Shown: piece by piece, positions 26,732 through 36,871 of the stretch
Layout of the letters: every line of letters begins with the position of its first letter
How positions within the stretch are numbered: the first letter of the stretch is position 1
NCBI RefSeq assembly: GCF_900106945.1
Contig: NZ_FNNE01000003.1
Location: 393,801-457,800, forward strand
Length of the DNA: 64,000 nucleotides
Source of the DNA: Marinobacter mobilis
Lineage (GTDB): Bacteria; Pseudomonadota; Gammaproteobacteria; Pseudomonadales; Oleiphilaceae
Direction: 5' to 3'
Program-made: the position numbers and the translations under genes
The notes under the pieces: model-generated
Seen by the model: only the letters and a program-made list of their open reading frames with translations
The model's database searches: none
Told to the model about the DNA's origin: nothing

Positions 26732-28412
26732 CGTGGAGGCCTCCGTTTTTCACGGTGATCACCCGATCGGCGATGGCCAGCAGCGAGTCGTGGTGCGTCG
26801 CGACAACCAGGGTCTTACCCGATGTTTTCAGTAGCCTCAGCCCTTCGATGAGGTATTGTTGGCTGGCGAGATCAAGCCCGGCGGTTGGCTCGTCCAGCAG
26901 GACCAGCTCATAGTCTGCAAGGAAGATTCTTGCCAACGCCAGGCGACGGGCCTGACCACCGGAAAGGCCCTGGCCCAGTTCTGTAATCGGGCTGTCTATG
27001 CCCTCAGGGCGCTGGCTGACCAGCGCTGCAAGTCCGACTGCATTAAGGGCTGCCCGGATATCGTCATCGTTTGCCGCGGGGGCCACCATCCGCAGGTTGT
27101 CTGCCCAACTGCCGTGCAAAATAAAGGGGGACTGGCCTAACCAGCCAAACGGGACCGATCCGGGGGCCTTACCGAACACCGATACGGAACCGGACTGAGG
27201 CACGACAAATCCGGCCATCACATTGAGCAGGGTGGTTTTGCCACCACCGGATGGCCCATGAAGTGCGAGACACTCGCCGCGGGGCAGTGACAGTGAAACG
27301 TTATCGAGAATCGCCCGTGTGGACGGATAAACCACAGTGACCTTGTTGACCTCAAGGGCACGCGTATCGGAGGCGTCTGCCACCACGGTATCGGGAGCCT
27401 GGGCTGTGTTGGCGGTGGCGTTCGCTTCCAGTCGGGCCATCAGTAATTCTGCCGCCCCCAGGGCTGCTGCCCGGTCATGATAATGCAGTGCGAGTTGGCG
27501 CAGTGGCTGGAAGAATTCCGGCGCCAGCATGAGTATGAACAGGCCGGAAAACAGCGTCAGTTTTTCGGCCGGGCCGTAATCAATGTACCCCAGCAGCCCG
27601 AAGCCGATGTAGATCGCGACCACCGCGATCGCCACCGAGGAGAAAAACTCCAGGACGGCGGATGAGAGGAAAGCGACCTTCAGGGTTTTCATGGTGACGG
27701 TCCGATAACGATCCGATGAGTGCTCAAGTTCTTGGGAAGCGCGATCGGTGGCGTCAAACAGCTGAAGTGTGGTCAACCCACGAACCTTATCCAGAAACTG
27801 ACCCGATAACCGCCCAACCAGCTCGAAATGCTGCTGATTCAGTTTTTCCGCACCCATGCCCACGAGCGCCATGAACAGCGGGATCAGGGGGGCGGACAAA
27901 AGCAGGAAGAGGGCGGCCAGCCAGTCCAGGGACCCGACAACCAACAGAACCGACAGGGGCACAATCACACACAGAGCCATCTGTGGCAGAAAGTGGGCAA
28001 CGTAGCCGTGCAGAGCGTCTACCTGCTCAAGCCATTCGCTGGCCAGACTCGCGGGGGATTCGTGCTTCAGCTGCTGGGGCCCTGCCTCACGCCAGGCGGA
28101 AAGCAGCTGGCTTCGGACCCCGACGCGGACCTGTTCACTGGCCGCATTCGCGAACTGCCCCTGCAGACCCTGAGCGAGCCCCCGCACCAGGATTGAGAAA
28201 ACGAGGGGCGCGAGCCATACCGCGAGGGAATCAAGGCGGGCCCCAGCGATAACCGACCGGTGGGCGATATACGCGATCAGCCCCATCTGGACAATAGTGG
28301 CAAGGCCACTCAGGGCGCCGAAAGCCACGGTAAGGGATAGGGAGCGGCGATGACCCCGAGTCAGGCCCGACAGCCATCGCCTGGCATGGCCTGTGTTAGT
28401 GGTAGCCGGCAC
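26724..28412 (-). CDS. cydD: Cysteine/glutathione ABC exporter subunit CydD
   Basis: A 562-residue ABC half-transporter with membrane domain and nucleotide-binding domain (Walker A GPSGGGKTT, signature LSGGQARR, Walker B LVLLDEP). I start it at GTG 28412 (VPATTNTGHARRW), which overlaps the end of cydB by 17 nt and has AAGG upstream; the longer frame from 28532 would translate cydB out of frame. Partner of CydC in thiol export. Confidence 0.9.
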   Translation of the reverse strand: MPATTNTGHARRWLSGLTRGHRRSLSLTVAFGALSGLATIVQMGLIAYIAHRSVIAGARLDSLAVWLAPLVFSILVRGLAQGLQGQFANAASEQVRVGVRSQLLSAWREAGPQQLKHESPASLASEWLEQVDALHGYVAHFLPQMALCVIVPLSVLLVVGSLDWLAALFLLLSAPLIPLFMALVGMGAEKLNQQHFELVGRLSGQFLDKVRGLTTLQLFDATDRASQELEHSSDRYRTVTMKTLKVAFLSSAVLEFFSSVAIAVVAIYIGFGLLGYIDYGPAEKLTLFSGLFILMLAPEFFQPLRQLALHYHDRAAALGAAELLMARLEANATANTAQAPDTVVADASDTRALEVNKVTVVYPSTRAILDNVSLSLPRGECLALHGPSGGGKTTLLNVMAGFVVPQSGSVSVFGKAPGSVPFGWLGQSPFILHGSWADNLRMVAPAANDDDIRAALNAVGLAALVSQRPEGIDSPITELGQGLSGGQARRLALARIFLADYELVLLDEPTAGLDLASQQYLIEGLRLLKTSGKTLVVATHHDSLLAIADRVITVKNGGLHDG

Positions 28413-29397
28413 CAGCCTTAACCTTGCCGCGGAAAACCCAGTAGGTCCAGGCGGTGTACACCAGGACAATCGGAATAACAAACAGCAGGCCGAGCAGCAG
28501 GAATAGCTGAGAGTTATATGCTGAGGCAGCATCCCACAGGGTGTAATTGGGTGGAACCACGTATGGCCAGCGGCTCACCAGCAAGCTCAGGTAGGTACTG
28601 ATAAACAGGCCCATGGTTGCCACAAACGGCATCGCCTCAGACCGATTGCGCACCGACCGCCAGATTTGCCACGCAAACAGCAGGGTGAGCAGTGGCAGTA
28701 CCCAGATAATACTGATACCGGAGAACCAGCGTTCCAGAACCTGTTCATCGACAAACGGCGTCCACAAACTGATCACACCGAAGATCACCAGAACGGCGAG
28801 CAACAAGGGCGTGGCAAGCTTGTAAGCCCAGGCTTGCAGCTCACCCTCGGTTTTCAGGATCAGCCAGGTGACCCCGAGCAGAGCGTAGCCCGCGAGCATG
28901 CCGAGCCCGGTGACCACCGTAAACGGCGTCAACCAGTCCAGTGCGCCCCCCACATAAACGCCATTGGCGGTTTCAAACCCCTGTATATAGGAGCCGACCA
29001 CCGCGCCCTGAGCAAACGCCGCAATGGTTGATCCGCCCGCGAAGGCCCAGTTCCACAGGTACTTTGATGTTCTCGCCTTGAAGCGAAACTCAAACGCGAC
29101 GCCGCGGAAAATAAGACCCGCGAGAAGCAGGAACACGCCAATATAAAGGGCCGGCAGGAGAATGCTGTACACCAACGGAAAGGCTGCCAGCAGGCCAGCG
29201 CCTCCGAGCACCAGCCAGGTTTCATTGCCGTCCCACACCGGTGCCACGGAATTCATCATCGTGTCCCGCGCCTCTTCGTCGGGAGCAAACGGAAACAGGA
29301 TGCCGACGCCGAGGTCGAAACCATCCATCAGAACGTACATGATGACCCCAAAACCAATAATGAACGCCCAGATCAGGGCCAGATCAAACGGTTGCAT
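28396..29397 (-). CDS. cioB: Cytochrome bd-type quinol oxidase subunit II (CioB)
   Basis: A 333-residue membrane protein with the subunit II signature WDGNETWLVLGGAGL at about residue 55 and the N-terminal GFDLGVG block. Subunit II stabilises heme binding in subunit I; the complex oxidises quinol and reduces O2 to water. It lies 2 nt after the subunit I gene and overlaps cydD. Confidence 0.93.
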   Translation of the reverse strand: MQPFDLALIWAFIIGFGVIMYVLMDGFDLGVGILFPFAPDEEARDTMMNSVAPVWDGNETWLVLGGAGLLAAFPLVYSILLPALYIGVFLLLAGLIFRGVAFEFRFKARTSKYLWNWAFAGGSTIAAFAQGAVVGSYIQGFETANGVYVGGALDWLTPFTVVTGLGMLAGYALLGVTWLILKTEGELQAWAYKLATPLLLAVLVIFGVISLWTPFVDEQVLERWFSGISIIWVLPLLTLLFAWQIWRSVRNRSEAMPFVATMGLFISTYLSLLVSRWPYVVPPNYTLWDAASAYNSQLFLLLGLLFVIPIVLVYTAWTYWVFRGKVKAGAGYH

Positions 29398-29399
29398 GG

Positions 29400-30827
29400 T
29401 CAGTGACCTCCCTGGTTGGCGGGGTTGGTGCCGGCTTCGCCGATTTCAAACGGTACGTGGGCAGCGGACAGAGGCCGGGCCGGACGATCGCTTTCGTCAA
29501 TGTCTTCGTCTTCAGCACCCTCGAGACCCACGTACAGCACGCGCATCAGGTAATAGACCCCGGCAGTGAAGACCATGGCGTACACCACGATGTAGCCGAT
29601 CAATGTGAACAGTGCCATGGCACCAGTGAGTGACGGCGTTACCGACTCGGCCTGGGTCATGATGCCGTATACCAGCCATGGTGCCCGGCCAACCTCTGTT
29701 ACAAACCACCCGGTCAACACGGCAAGGAACGGTGCGATGCTCATGGCGCGCAGACCCTGCAGGTACCAGCCCGTTCGCCAGAACCGATCGCCCGCGCGCA
29801 GCACCAGTCCGGTCACGGCAAACAGGATCATCAGCATGCCCATACCCACCATGATCCGAAAACTCCAGAACACGATAGCGACCGGAGGTTGTTCTTCCGG
29901 AGCCACCTCATTGAGGCCTTTCAGCTCACCGTGCCAGTCATGAGTAAGGATTAAGCTGGCGAGGTTAGGAATGCCAATTTCCAGATGATTGGTCTGGTTT
30001 TCCTGATCTGGAATGGCAAACAGCAACAAGGGCACATCTCCGGACGTTTCCCAATGTCCCTCCATTGCCGCAACCTTCATGGGTTGGTGCTCAAGGGTGC
30101 TCAGGCCGTGGAAATCACCCACAACAGCCTGAGCTGGAGCGATAAACAGCAACAGCCAAAGACACATAGACAGCGCCTTCTTATTGGCTTCAACCTCGCG
30201 ACCGCGGAGCAGGTACCAGGCACTGACCCCCGCGACCACAAAGCTGCCGGTAAGAAACGAGGCCAGCGCCATGTGCAGGAACCGGAACGGGAAGGAGGGG
30301 TTAAAGATGGCGTCGCTCCAGGAGATGACATGGAACATGCCATCCCGGAGCTCTACCCCGGCCGGCGTCTGCATCCAGCTGTTTGCTGCCAGAATCCAGA
30401 ACGAAGAGATAAAGGTACCGGTGGCAACCAGGATCGCTGACGCCAGGTGGGCTCCGGGAGGAACCTTGTCCCGCCCGAACAGCAATACGCCCAGGAAGGC
30501 GGCTTCAAGGAAGAAGGCGGTGATTACCTCATAGCTGAGGATCGGCCCGAGGAAATTCGCCGAGGCCTGCGCAAAGTTGCTCCAGTTGGTACCGAACTGG
30601 AAGGACATGACAATCCCGGACACAACGCCCATGCCGAAAACCACAGCAAACACCTTGGTCCAGAAGGTAGAGAGTTTTAACCAGACCGGGTTGCGGGTTT
30701 TAAACGCCAGCCCTTCAAGGACAGCGATAAAAGATGCCAGACCAATGGTAAACACCGGAAAGATGGCATGGAAGGACACTACAAACGCGAACTGAATGCG
30801 CGATAGTAACAGGGGATCCAAATCCAC
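29400..30827 (-). CDS. cioA: Cytochrome bd-type quinol oxidase subunit I, cyanide-insensitive type (CioA)
   Basis: A 475-residue subunit I with heme ligands visible: H in SFHAIFPVFT, H in FRFLHMALAS, E in SYEVITAFFLE, and the GRAPW motif (GRQPW in E. coli). The quinol-binding Q-loop is short and the protein is about 45 residues shorter than E. coli CydA, matching the CioA branch. Start chosen at GTG 30827 because GGAGG lies 5 nt upstream; GTG 30839 would put that site inside the gene. The promoter upstream carries an ANR/FNR-like box. Confidence 0.9.
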   Translation of the reverse strand: MDLDPLLLSRIQFAFVVSFHAIFPVFTIGLASFIAVLEGLAFKTRNPVWLKLSTFWTKVFAVVFGMGVVSGIVMSFQFGTNWSNFAQASANFLGPILSYEVITAFFLEAAFLGVLLFGRDKVPPGAHLASAILVATGTFISSFWILAANSWMQTPAGVELRDGMFHVISWSDAIFNPSFPFRFLHMALASFLTGSFVVAGVSAWYLLRGREVEANKKALSMCLWLLLFIAPAQAVVGDFHGLSTLEHQPMKVAAMEGHWETSGDVPLLLFAIPDQENQTNHLEIGIPNLASLILTHDWHGELKGLNEVAPEEQPPVAIVFWSFRIMVGMGMLMILFAVTGLVLRAGDRFWRTGWYLQGLRAMSIAPFLAVLTGWFVTEVGRAPWLVYGIMTQAESVTPSLTGAMALFTLIGYIVVYAMVFTAGVYYLMRVLYVGLEGAEDEDIDESDRPARPLSAAHVPFEIGEAGTNPANQGGH

Positions 30828-30905
30828 AGGAACCTCCACTGGAGAGATTTGATACTGTGTTAACGACCCTTTTAACAGCGAAAGGTCACCATATAAACAA
30901 CAGGT

Positions 30906-30947
30906 ATAATCTTATTCCTAAAAGTTTTTTGCAATGACTCGCATCAA
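30906..30947 (-). promoter_or_regulatory. Candidate sigma-70 promoter with ANR/FNR-type box for cioAB-cydDC
   Basis: On the minus strand TTGCAA (30934-30929), a 17-nt spacer and GATTAT (30911-30906) form a plausible promoter with a start near 30899. The box TTGAT-GCGA-GTCAT (30947-30934) matches TTGAT-N4-ATCAA perfectly in one half and 3 of 5 in the other. Its centre lies at about -41.5, the standard activating position for FNR/ANR. Confidence 0.62.
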
Positions 30948-31024
30948 ATTTAACACTGGCTGATCATAAAATGACCGTGCTAACAGGCAGTTATCTTCTT
31001 CGCGCCACCATTATGGGATAAAGA

Positions 31025-31651
31025 ATGAAGTTTTACGACGAGCGAATCCTACCGATTCTGATTGATAAAGCCTGTTCTGTCGGGCAGGTCATGAAGCTGC
31101 GCAGCCAGGTCGTGCCCCAGTGCGAAGGGGTCGTGCTCGAAGTGGGCATGGGGTCCGGCATCAACCTGGAGTTCTATGACCCGGACAAGGTGTCGCTGGT
31201 CTATGGCCTTGAGCCGTCGGAAGGCATGCGGAAGAAGGCGGAGCCTCAGCTTGCGAAATCGCCGGTCAGGGTGGAGTTACTGGACCTCCCGGGCGAGAAG
31301 ATCCCTCTGGATGACAACTCCGTCGACACCATACTACTTACCTTTACCCTGTGTACCATCCCGGACTGGTCTGCAGCACTCGGGCAAATGCTGAGGGTGC
31401 TCAAGCCCGGCGGCCAACTGCTGTTTCTTGAGCATGGACAATCACCGGATGCATCGGTGCATAAATGGCAAGACAGGATCACCCCGGCCTGGAAGAAACT
31501 CGCCGGCGGCTGCCACCTTAATCGCCCGATTGCCAACCTGATTGCCGGCTCCGGCTTTATCGTCGATGAGGTCGTGAACCTGTACATGCCAAAAGCACCG
31601 AAAATAGCGGGCTACATCTATAAAGGCGTCGCTCACAAACCTGCGGCCTGA
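31025..31651 (+). CDS. Class I SAM-dependent methyltransferase
   Basis: A 208-residue protein. Motif I is VVLEVGMGSGINLEFY (about residues 36-51), the acidic loop is YGLEPSEGM, and the LRVLKPGGQLLFLEHG strand ends the core fold. It resembles the UbiE/Coq5-like group of phospholipid or quinone methyltransferases by general pattern, but the acceptor cannot be read. It is divergent from cioA and lies 99 nt before a tRNA gene. Confidence 0.86.
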   Translation: MKFYDERILPILIDKACSVGQVMKLRSQVVPQCEGVVLEVGMGSGINLEFYDPDKVSLVYGLEPSEGMRKKAEPQLAKSPVRVELLDLPGEKIPLDDNSVDTILLTFTLCTIPDWSAALGQMLRVLKPGGQLLFLEHGQSPDASVHKWQDRITPAWKKLAGGCHLNRPIANLIAGSGFIVDEVVNLYMPKAPKIAGYIYKGVAHKPAA

Positions 31652-31750
31652 CGCACCAAATTCACCCAAAGCCGGGGGCAGGGCAAGGCTCGCAATTGCG
31701 TTAACGGCCAAGGCCTTATACAATCCTGCCCCTCATTTCCTTCCGATATT

Positions 31751-31837
31751 GCCCGGATGGTGAAATTGGTAGACACAAGAGACTTAAAATCTCTCGGCCG
31801 CAAGGCCGTGCCGGTTCGATTCCGGCTCCGGGCACCA
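31751..31837 (+). tRNA. tRNA-Leu (anticodon UAA)
   Basis: An 87-nt sequence folds as a class II tRNA: acceptor GCCCGGA pairing with TCCGGGC, D-loop TGAAATTGGTAGACA, anticodon loop ACTTAAAAT with TAA, a long variable arm (CGGCCGCAAGGCCGT), T-loop GGTTCGATTCC and a genomically encoded CCA end. Length and sequence match E. coli tRNA-Leu(UAA) closely. Confidence 0.97.
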
Positions 31838-32069
31838 TTAAACTCCGACAGTTAAAGAACCTCGTCCATATTTTCAGATTGCGTCAAATATAAATACTCA
31901 AAAGCAAGCCTCAAGCCAGCTCAGCCCGACAAATGAAAGACGTTAAGTTCTTAACCACTTTCACATTCTGCTCCCAGAACACTCTACGAAGCGCCGCTTA
32001 ACCGCTAAACTTGCTGAACGGATTGCCGTGTAGGCGGCAACCACTCAACTCTTAAAAAAGGATGTTTTG

Positions 32070-32903
32070 ATGGTTTTTATGCACATTCGCACGTTCGTTG
32101 GCTTTGTTTGCCTGTTTCTGTCCGCGTCATTAATGGCATCGGAGAACAGTGATGCCATTAATGAGCTGATGGATAAGTCCGGCTTAACGGAGCAGGTTGC
32201 GAGCATTCCGTTGTCGATGAAGCAGGGCATGTCGATGGCGCAGGGCCAGAGCCAGGCCATTCCGGATCCGGTGTTTCAGGCCATGTTGCGGAGTGCGGAT
32301 GGCGCGTTTGTTGCGGAAGACATTCTGCAATCGCTCAGGGAGGCGCTCGTGGCTTCACTGACACCGACTCAGGTAGATGAGCTGCTCGACTGGTATAACT
32401 CACCCCTCGGGATCGAGATTACCGAAGCCGAGAAGGCCGCAACTGGGGGAGATGCTCAGCAGGAAATGATGGCACAGGCCAAGAAGCTGCTTGGCGACCA
32501 GCAACGGGTCAAGTTCGCCAGTCGTCTGGACAAATTGTTTGGTGCGACGGACATGGTGATGGATCTTCAGCAATACACCAGCATGGCGGTTTTCTCGGCG
32601 ATCATGATGACCCAGCAGCCCGGCATCGCGGTCGACCTGTCGGCGTTTGGCGAGCAAATCAGCCAGCAGATTGAGGCATCGCGCCCGATGGTTGAGCAGG
32701 GCATTCTGCTGTCGCTGCTGCATTCCTATCAGGGTATTGAGATGGACAAACTTAATGCCTACGAGAACTTTTTGCAGGAGCCTGGGACCCGCCAATTCAA
32801 TGGCGTGGTCATGGGCAGCCTGAATCGTTCACTGGAACAGGGCATTGAAGCGTTTGCGCGCAACCTGGCGGAACTGATCGAAAGCAATATTCAGCAAAGC
32901 TGA
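32070..32903 (+). CDS. Secreted DUF2059 family protein
   Basis: A 277-residue protein with an N-terminal signal peptide (hydrophobic residues 5-20, probable cleavage after LMA). The NELMDKSGLTEQ start of the mature protein, followed by repeated helical segments, fits DUF2059. Members are periplasmic with unknown function. The ATG at 32070 has GGA 7 nt upstream; the next ATG at 32079 is also possible. It stands alone between the tRNA and a converging operon. Confidence 0.75.
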   Translation: MVFMHIRTFVGFVCLFLSASLMASENSDAINELMDKSGLTEQVASIPLSMKQGMSMAQGQSQAIPDPVFQAMLRSADGAFVAEDILQSLREALVASLTPTQVDELLDWYNSPLGIEITEAEKAATGGDAQQEMMAQAKKLLGDQQRVKFASRLDKLFGATDMVMDLQQYTSMAVFSAIMMTQQPGIAVDLSAFGEQISQQIEASRPMVEQGILLSLLHSYQGIEMDKLNAYENFLQEPGTRQFNGVVMGSLNRSLEQGIEAFARNLAELIESNIQQS

Positions 32904-32916
32904 CACTCGGGCCGGG

Positions 32917-33417
32917 TCACCACTCGACCCGGTCACCGACTGAAATACCGTGGGCTTCAAAGAAGCCCTGATTAACTTCCAGGGCTGAGCGGTAGCGAAC
33001 GCCCGCCGGGTAGACCGGGCAGGTGGGCTGATCAATACACGGCTCCATCTGCTTGATCGATGCGATAACACCGTTTTCGTCCAGATAGGCAATGTCCAGA
33101 GGGATAATGGTGTTCTGCATCCAGAAGCCAAAACTGCCGCTGCGGGAAATCTCATAAACGAACAGCATCCCGGCATCCCAATCCATGTAATACCTTCCCA
33201 TCAGCCCCTGCCGGCGTTCGCCGGGGGTGTCTGCGATTTCAGCCGTCAGCGGGACGACGTGATCTCCCGACACAATCTGAACGACTTTCTTCTCAAGCTC
33301 CGGAGAGGGCGGAACATTGACGACGGGCCGATGAGTGCAGGCGCTGACGACGAGTAACGCCAGCGCCAGAAGCAGCCAGGGACGGATCGATTGGAAGGGG
33401 GTGCCAGCATGTTTCAT
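32917..33417 (-). CDS. DUF192 lipoprotein-like protein
   Basis: A 166-residue protein with a signal peptide and lipobox-like LLVVSAC (cysteine at about residue 27), so probably a lipoprotein. The DUF192 domain shows [18 protein letters not shown] and [19 protein letters not shown]192 proteins are small periplasmic beta proteins of unknown activity. The ATG at 33417 overlaps the permease stop by 4 nt, so it is expressed with the YadGH-like transporter. Confidence 0.86.
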   Translation of the reverse strand: MKHAGTPFQSIRPWLLLALALLVVSACTHRPVVNVPPSPELEKKVVQIVSGDHVVPLTAEIADTPGERRQGLMGRYYMDWDAGMLFVYEISRSGSFGFWMQNTIIPLDIAYLDENGVIASIKQMEPCIDQPTCPVYPAGVRYRSALEVNQGFFEAHGISVGDRVEW

Positions 33418-34175
33418 GAGCGCAGCCGATAGCCAGTTTTGAAGATCCACCAGATCGCGATCATGCAACCCAGCATAAACAGCAGTGTCATCGCGACACT
33501 GATGCCAACATGTATATCAGAGACTCCGTAAAAGGCCCAACGGAAACCACTGATAAGGTAAACCACCGGGTTGAACAGGGTGATGGTCTGCCAGATTTCA
33601 GGCAGCATATCGATGGAGTAGAACGTTCCGCCAAGGAACACCAGCGGCGTGACAATCATCAGCGGCACGATCTGCAGCTTCTCAAAGCCATCCGCCCAGA
33701 CGCCGATAATAAACCCGAACAGGCTGAACGTGATTGAGGTCAGCACCAGGAAAGACACCATCCACACGGGATGGAGCACGGTGTAGTCGACAAAAATACG
33801 GGCGGTCAACAGAATGATGGTGCCCAGGATAACGGATTTGGTGGCCGCTGCGCCCACGTAGCCCAGCACCACTTCAACGTAGGAGACCGGTGCTGAAAGG
33901 ACCTCGTAGATGGTGCCTGAAAACTTGGGCATGTATATGCCAAATGAGGCGTTTGAGATGCTTTGCATCAACAGGGACAACATCACCAGCCCGGGAATGA
34001 TAAAAGCCCCATAGCTGATGCCGTCGATGTCGCCCATCCGACTGCCAATGGCAGAGCCAAAGACCACAAAGTACAGGGAAGTGGATATCACCGGCGAGGC
34101 GATGCTTTGCATCAGGGTCCGCCACATCCTGGCCATTTCAAAGCGATAGATTGCTTTGACTCCGTATAGATTCAT
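33414..34175 (-). CDS. yadH: ABC-2 type transporter permease, YadH-like
   Basis: A 253-residue membrane protein with six helices. Blocks [17 protein letters not shown] and [17 protein letters not shown] segments align with E. coli YadH throughout. It pairs with the ATPase encoded 27 nt upstream to form an exporter with unknown cargo. Confidence 0.88.
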   Translation of the reverse strand: MNLYGVKAIYRFEMARMWRTLMQSIASPVISTSLYFVVFGSAIGSRMGDIDGISYGAFIIPGLVMLSLLMQSISNASFGIYMPKFSGTIYEVLSAPVSYVEVVLGYVGAAATKSVILGTIILLTARIFVDYTVLHPVWMVSFLVLTSITFSLFGFIIGVWADGFEKLQIVPLMIVTPLVFLGGTFYSIDMLPEIWQTITLFNPVVYLISGFRWAFYGVSDIHVGISVAMTLLFMLGCMIAIWWIFKTGYRLRS

Positions 34176-34202
34176 TCCTGTCTCCAGCAGTAGCCGTCCC
34201 GG

Positions 34203-35144
34203 TTATTCGTGGACGAGGCCAACAAAAATATCTTCCAGTGAACTCTCCCGCGTTTGCAGGTCCCGGTAATCAATGCCCAGCTCACCGAGTTGCCGTAACA
34301 AACGGGCCACGCCAGCCTGGGTTTGCTGGGAATCGAAGGTGTAGACCAATTCAAAGCCATCGTCGGACAGCTCGATGGGCTCTTCGGCCAGTTCATTCGG
34401 AATGTTGCTGAGGGGCTGTTGCAGCAGCAGGCGCAGTTCTTTTTTACCCAGCTTCGCCATCAACTGCTCTTTACCCTCAACGAGGATGATTTCACCCTGA
34501 CGAATAACGCCAATGCGGTCGGCCATTTCCTCGGCTTCTTCGATGTAGTGGGTGGTGAGGATAATGGTTACGCCATTGGCCCTGAGACCTCGCACCATGT
34601 CCCACATATCCCGGCGCAGCTCCACATCAACACCAGCGGTAGGTTCGTCAAGGAACAGGATCCGCGGCTCGTGGGAGAGCGCCTTGGCGATCATGACCCG
34701 GCGCTTCATCCCGCCGGACAGGGACATAATCCGGTTATTGCGCTTATCCCACAACGAGAGATCCTTGAGCACCTTCTCGATGTGCGCCGGGTTGGCGGCC
34801 TTGCCGAACAAACCCCGACTGAACGATACGGCATCCCAAACGGTTTCAAAGGCATCCGTATTGAGCTCCTGGGGCACCAGGCCAATGGTGGCCCGTGCCG
34901 CCCGGTAATCCCGCACAATGTCATGGCCGGCCGCCAACACAGTCCCGCTGGACGCGTTAACGATACCGCAGATGATACTGATCAGTGTGGTCTTGCCGGC
35001 GCCATTGGGGCCGAGCAGAGCGAAGATCTCGCCCCTGCGTATGTCCAGGTTGATGTTGTTGAGGGCCTGGAAACCACCCGCGTAAACTTTGTTCAGATTC
35101 CTGACCGAAATGTCCGGCTGCACGGAGTTACCCCATGTTGGCAT
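34203..35144 (-). CDS. yadG: ABC transporter ATP-binding protein, YadG-like
   Basis: A 313-residue ATPase: Walker [11 protein letters not shown] at about 44-53, Q-loop VPQE, signature LSGGMKRR, Walker [13 protein letters not shown] and H-loop TTHYIEEAE. The long C-terminal region beyond the ABC core is typical of YadG/CcmA-like drug or polymer exporters. First gene of a three-gene operon with the permease and a DUF192 protein. Confidence 0.91.
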   Translation of the reverse strand: MPTWGNSVQPDISVRNLNKVYAGGFQALNNINLDIRRGEIFALLGPNGAGKTTLISIICGIVNASSGTVLAAGHDIVRDYRAARATIGLVPQELNTDAFETVWDAVSFSRGLFGKAANPAHIEKVLKDLSLWDKRNNRIMSLSGGMKRRVMIAKALSHEPRILFLDEPTAGVDVELRRDMWDMVRGLRANGVTIILTTHYIEEAEEMADRIGVIRQGEIILVEGKEQLMAKLGKKELRLLLQQPLSNIPNELAEEPIELSDDGFELVYTFDSQQTQAGVARLLRQLGELGIDYRDLQTRESSLEDIFVGLVHE

Positions 35145-35258
35145 GGATCAAAGTCCTGAATTTTCTCACGTCTTTGCGGTAAGACGAAAGGCTGAAGTAT
35201 ACGTGATGCCCGCTAATCGACCGTATAATAGCTGGCAATCAGGAGAGGAGGGTAACGA

Positions 35259-35723
35259 GTGATTCGGGGCGTTGTGGTGGTGTTGGTTCTTATTGGGATG
35301 CTGACGGTGATTTCCGTCGCGCCAAAATGGCTTATGGGGCTGTCCGAAGACGGAGCGGAATCCGGTCAGCCTAGCTGCAACCTGATGGAGGGCACCTGCG
35401 CCTGGGAGGCGGACGGCACACCCTGGCAGGCCAGCCTTACACGGCAGTCTGACGAAGAGAGCGGTGAGCGTTTCCACCTTACAGTTAACACCAGTGCAGA
35501 GATCGAACGCATGCACGGCATTCTCCGGGGGGAATCCATGTACCTTGGAGAATACCCGGTTCTAATGAACCAAAACCAGGCGGCAGGCGGCTGGCAAGGC
35601 ACGTTCACCCCGCCGGTATGTACCGTACAGGATGTCATGGTGTGGCGGATTGATCTGGAGATTCCCGGCAACACTCAATTCAGGCAACCCCAGCGCTTAT
35701 TGTTTGAGGCACACCGCAACTAA
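35259..35723 (+). CDS. Membrane-anchored periplasmic protein, unknown
   Basis: A 154-residue protein: N-terminal membrane segment (residues 3-22), then a soluble, beta-rich domain with C39 and C47 in a CNLMEGTC motif and C123 in PPVC. The GTG start at 35259 has GAGG/GGAGGG just upstream. No family recognised; the CX7C pair could bind metal or form a disulfide in the periplasm. Confidence 0.72.
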   Translation: MIRGVVVVLVLIGMLTVISVAPKWLMGLSEDGAESGQPSCNLMEGTCAWEADGTPWQASLTRQSDEESGERFHLTVNTSAEIERMHGILRGESMYLGEYPVLMNQNQAAGGWQGTFTPPVCTVQDVMVWRIDLEIPGNTQFRQPQRLLFEAHRN

Positions 35724-35760
35724 CCGGACGGCAGAGCTGGTAAAATGCGCAGGCTTACCC

Positions 35761-36093
35761 ATGGTCATCAAGGACGATTACAGAATGGACTACGCAGACG
35801 GTATCAAGAACGTTTTGCTCAGAAAGATTCACAAGGCAGAGCAGGACCTCCTGCAGCTGAAGCTCGATTACTGCCGCTTTGTGTATGGGCTCAGTCACCG
35901 CTCAAGGGTGCAGGCGCATGGCCGGGAATATCAGGTGAATTCTGTTGATGTGGCGTCCATGACGCGCCAGCCCGATGGCTCTTTCTCCCGCCCTGAGGTC
36001 ATCGGCGTTCCTGTCGGACCCACAGATACCGGGGAGGCCGTTCAGATTGGCTGCAACTGGACCCTGATCGGCAATCGTGCATCGTCGTCCTGA
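35761..36093 (+). CDS. Small cytoplasmic protein, unknown
   Basis: A 110-residue soluble protein. The helical N-terminal part (YADGIKNVLLRKIHKAEQDL) is followed by a basic stretch and a beta-rich end. No family recognised. An alternative start at ATG 35785 (MDYADG) is as likely, as AAGGA lies before it. It follows the preceding gene by 37 nt. Confidence 0.62.
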   Translation: MVIKDDYRMDYADGIKNVLLRKIHKAEQDLLQLKLDYCRFVYGLSHRSRVQAHGREYQVNSVDVASMTRQPDGSFSRPEVIGVPVGPTDTGEAVQIGCNWTLIGNRASSS

Positions 36094-36148
36094 CCCAGGC
36101 CGATGCTGGTCAACGTTAAGGCCCGCCAGATTTGACCTGCGGTCGCGC

Positions 36149-36835
36149 TTAGATAAAGGCGTTACTGGTGAGTGCCGTGTTCAGGGCGCAGTCATTTGGA
36201 ATGAAGTGGTGCTCCTGCCAATGCTCTGCGCCCTCAACCCCACAGCGATAGCAGGCAAGCCCGATGCTGCAGCGGGTCAGACCTGAAAGCACTTGCGATG
36301 CATCGCCCATGTCGATCCCGATTTTCCGCTCAAGCAACTGACAGACGACCTGGACCAGCTCGCTGGAATGCCGCTCATTCGGCGCTGCCAACGCGTTAGC
36401 CGCACCGTATAACCAGGCTGCCGTGTAATGCTGAATGGCACGCGGTGATTCCTTGAGCACAAAGTGGTGCTGACGGCAGACTCGATCCTGGAGCCCAAAA
36501 AGAATGTGCAGCTGGGTAATCAGTTCGGCACGGTCCGATAAGCCGTTAACGCGAATCCGGCCTGAGGCCTTTGCCTGCGGAAATGAGTACCGGGGATACC
36601 CACCGGGCAAGTCGCAAGCTCCACTCTCCCGGTCGTCGCGACCAGGGCTAAGGGATACCTGACGGTCGCTTTCCCGGAAAGCGGCCGGGGACTCTGAGAA
36701 TGCCCCCGAAGACGCTGCCCAGGCCGGGAGTGCAAAGGTCTCGCGCTTCGCCAGACCCGTCATGCGATAGGCCAGCATGAAGAACAGGCTCGCAAGACCC
36801 AATTCAGCCACCACAACAATCAGGCTTTCAAACAT
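36149..36835 (-). CDS. Membrane-anchored protein, unknown
   Basis: A 228-residue protein: an N-terminal membrane segment (about 5-25), a Ser/Arg/Pro-rich, probably unstructured stretch (45-90), and a folded, helical C-terminal domain with cysteines in DRVCRQHH, VVCQLL and LTRCSIGLACYRCG. Ends ALTSNAFI. No family recognised. Two tandem TTGTAACAA repeats lie about 40-55 nt upstream of the ATG. Confidence 0.65.
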   Translation of the reverse strand: MFESLIVVVAELGLASLFFMLAYRMTGLAKRETFALPAWAASSGAFSESPAAFRESDRQVSLSPGRDDRESGACDLPGGYPRYSFPQAKASGRIRVNGLSDRAELITQLHILFGLQDRVCRQHHFVLKESPRAIQHYTAAWLYGAANALAAPNERHSSELVQVVCQLLERKIGIDMGDASQVLSGLTRCSIGLACYRCGVEGAEHWQEHHFIPNDCALNTALTSNAFI

Positions 36836-36871
36836 GGTATCCCTAGGTATTAATGACTATATCTCCATCCA

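Noticed and set aside
34323..35159. A 278-codon frame antisense to the YadG-like ATPase
   Set aside because: No recognisable protein features; the opposite strand encodes a complete ABC ATPase.
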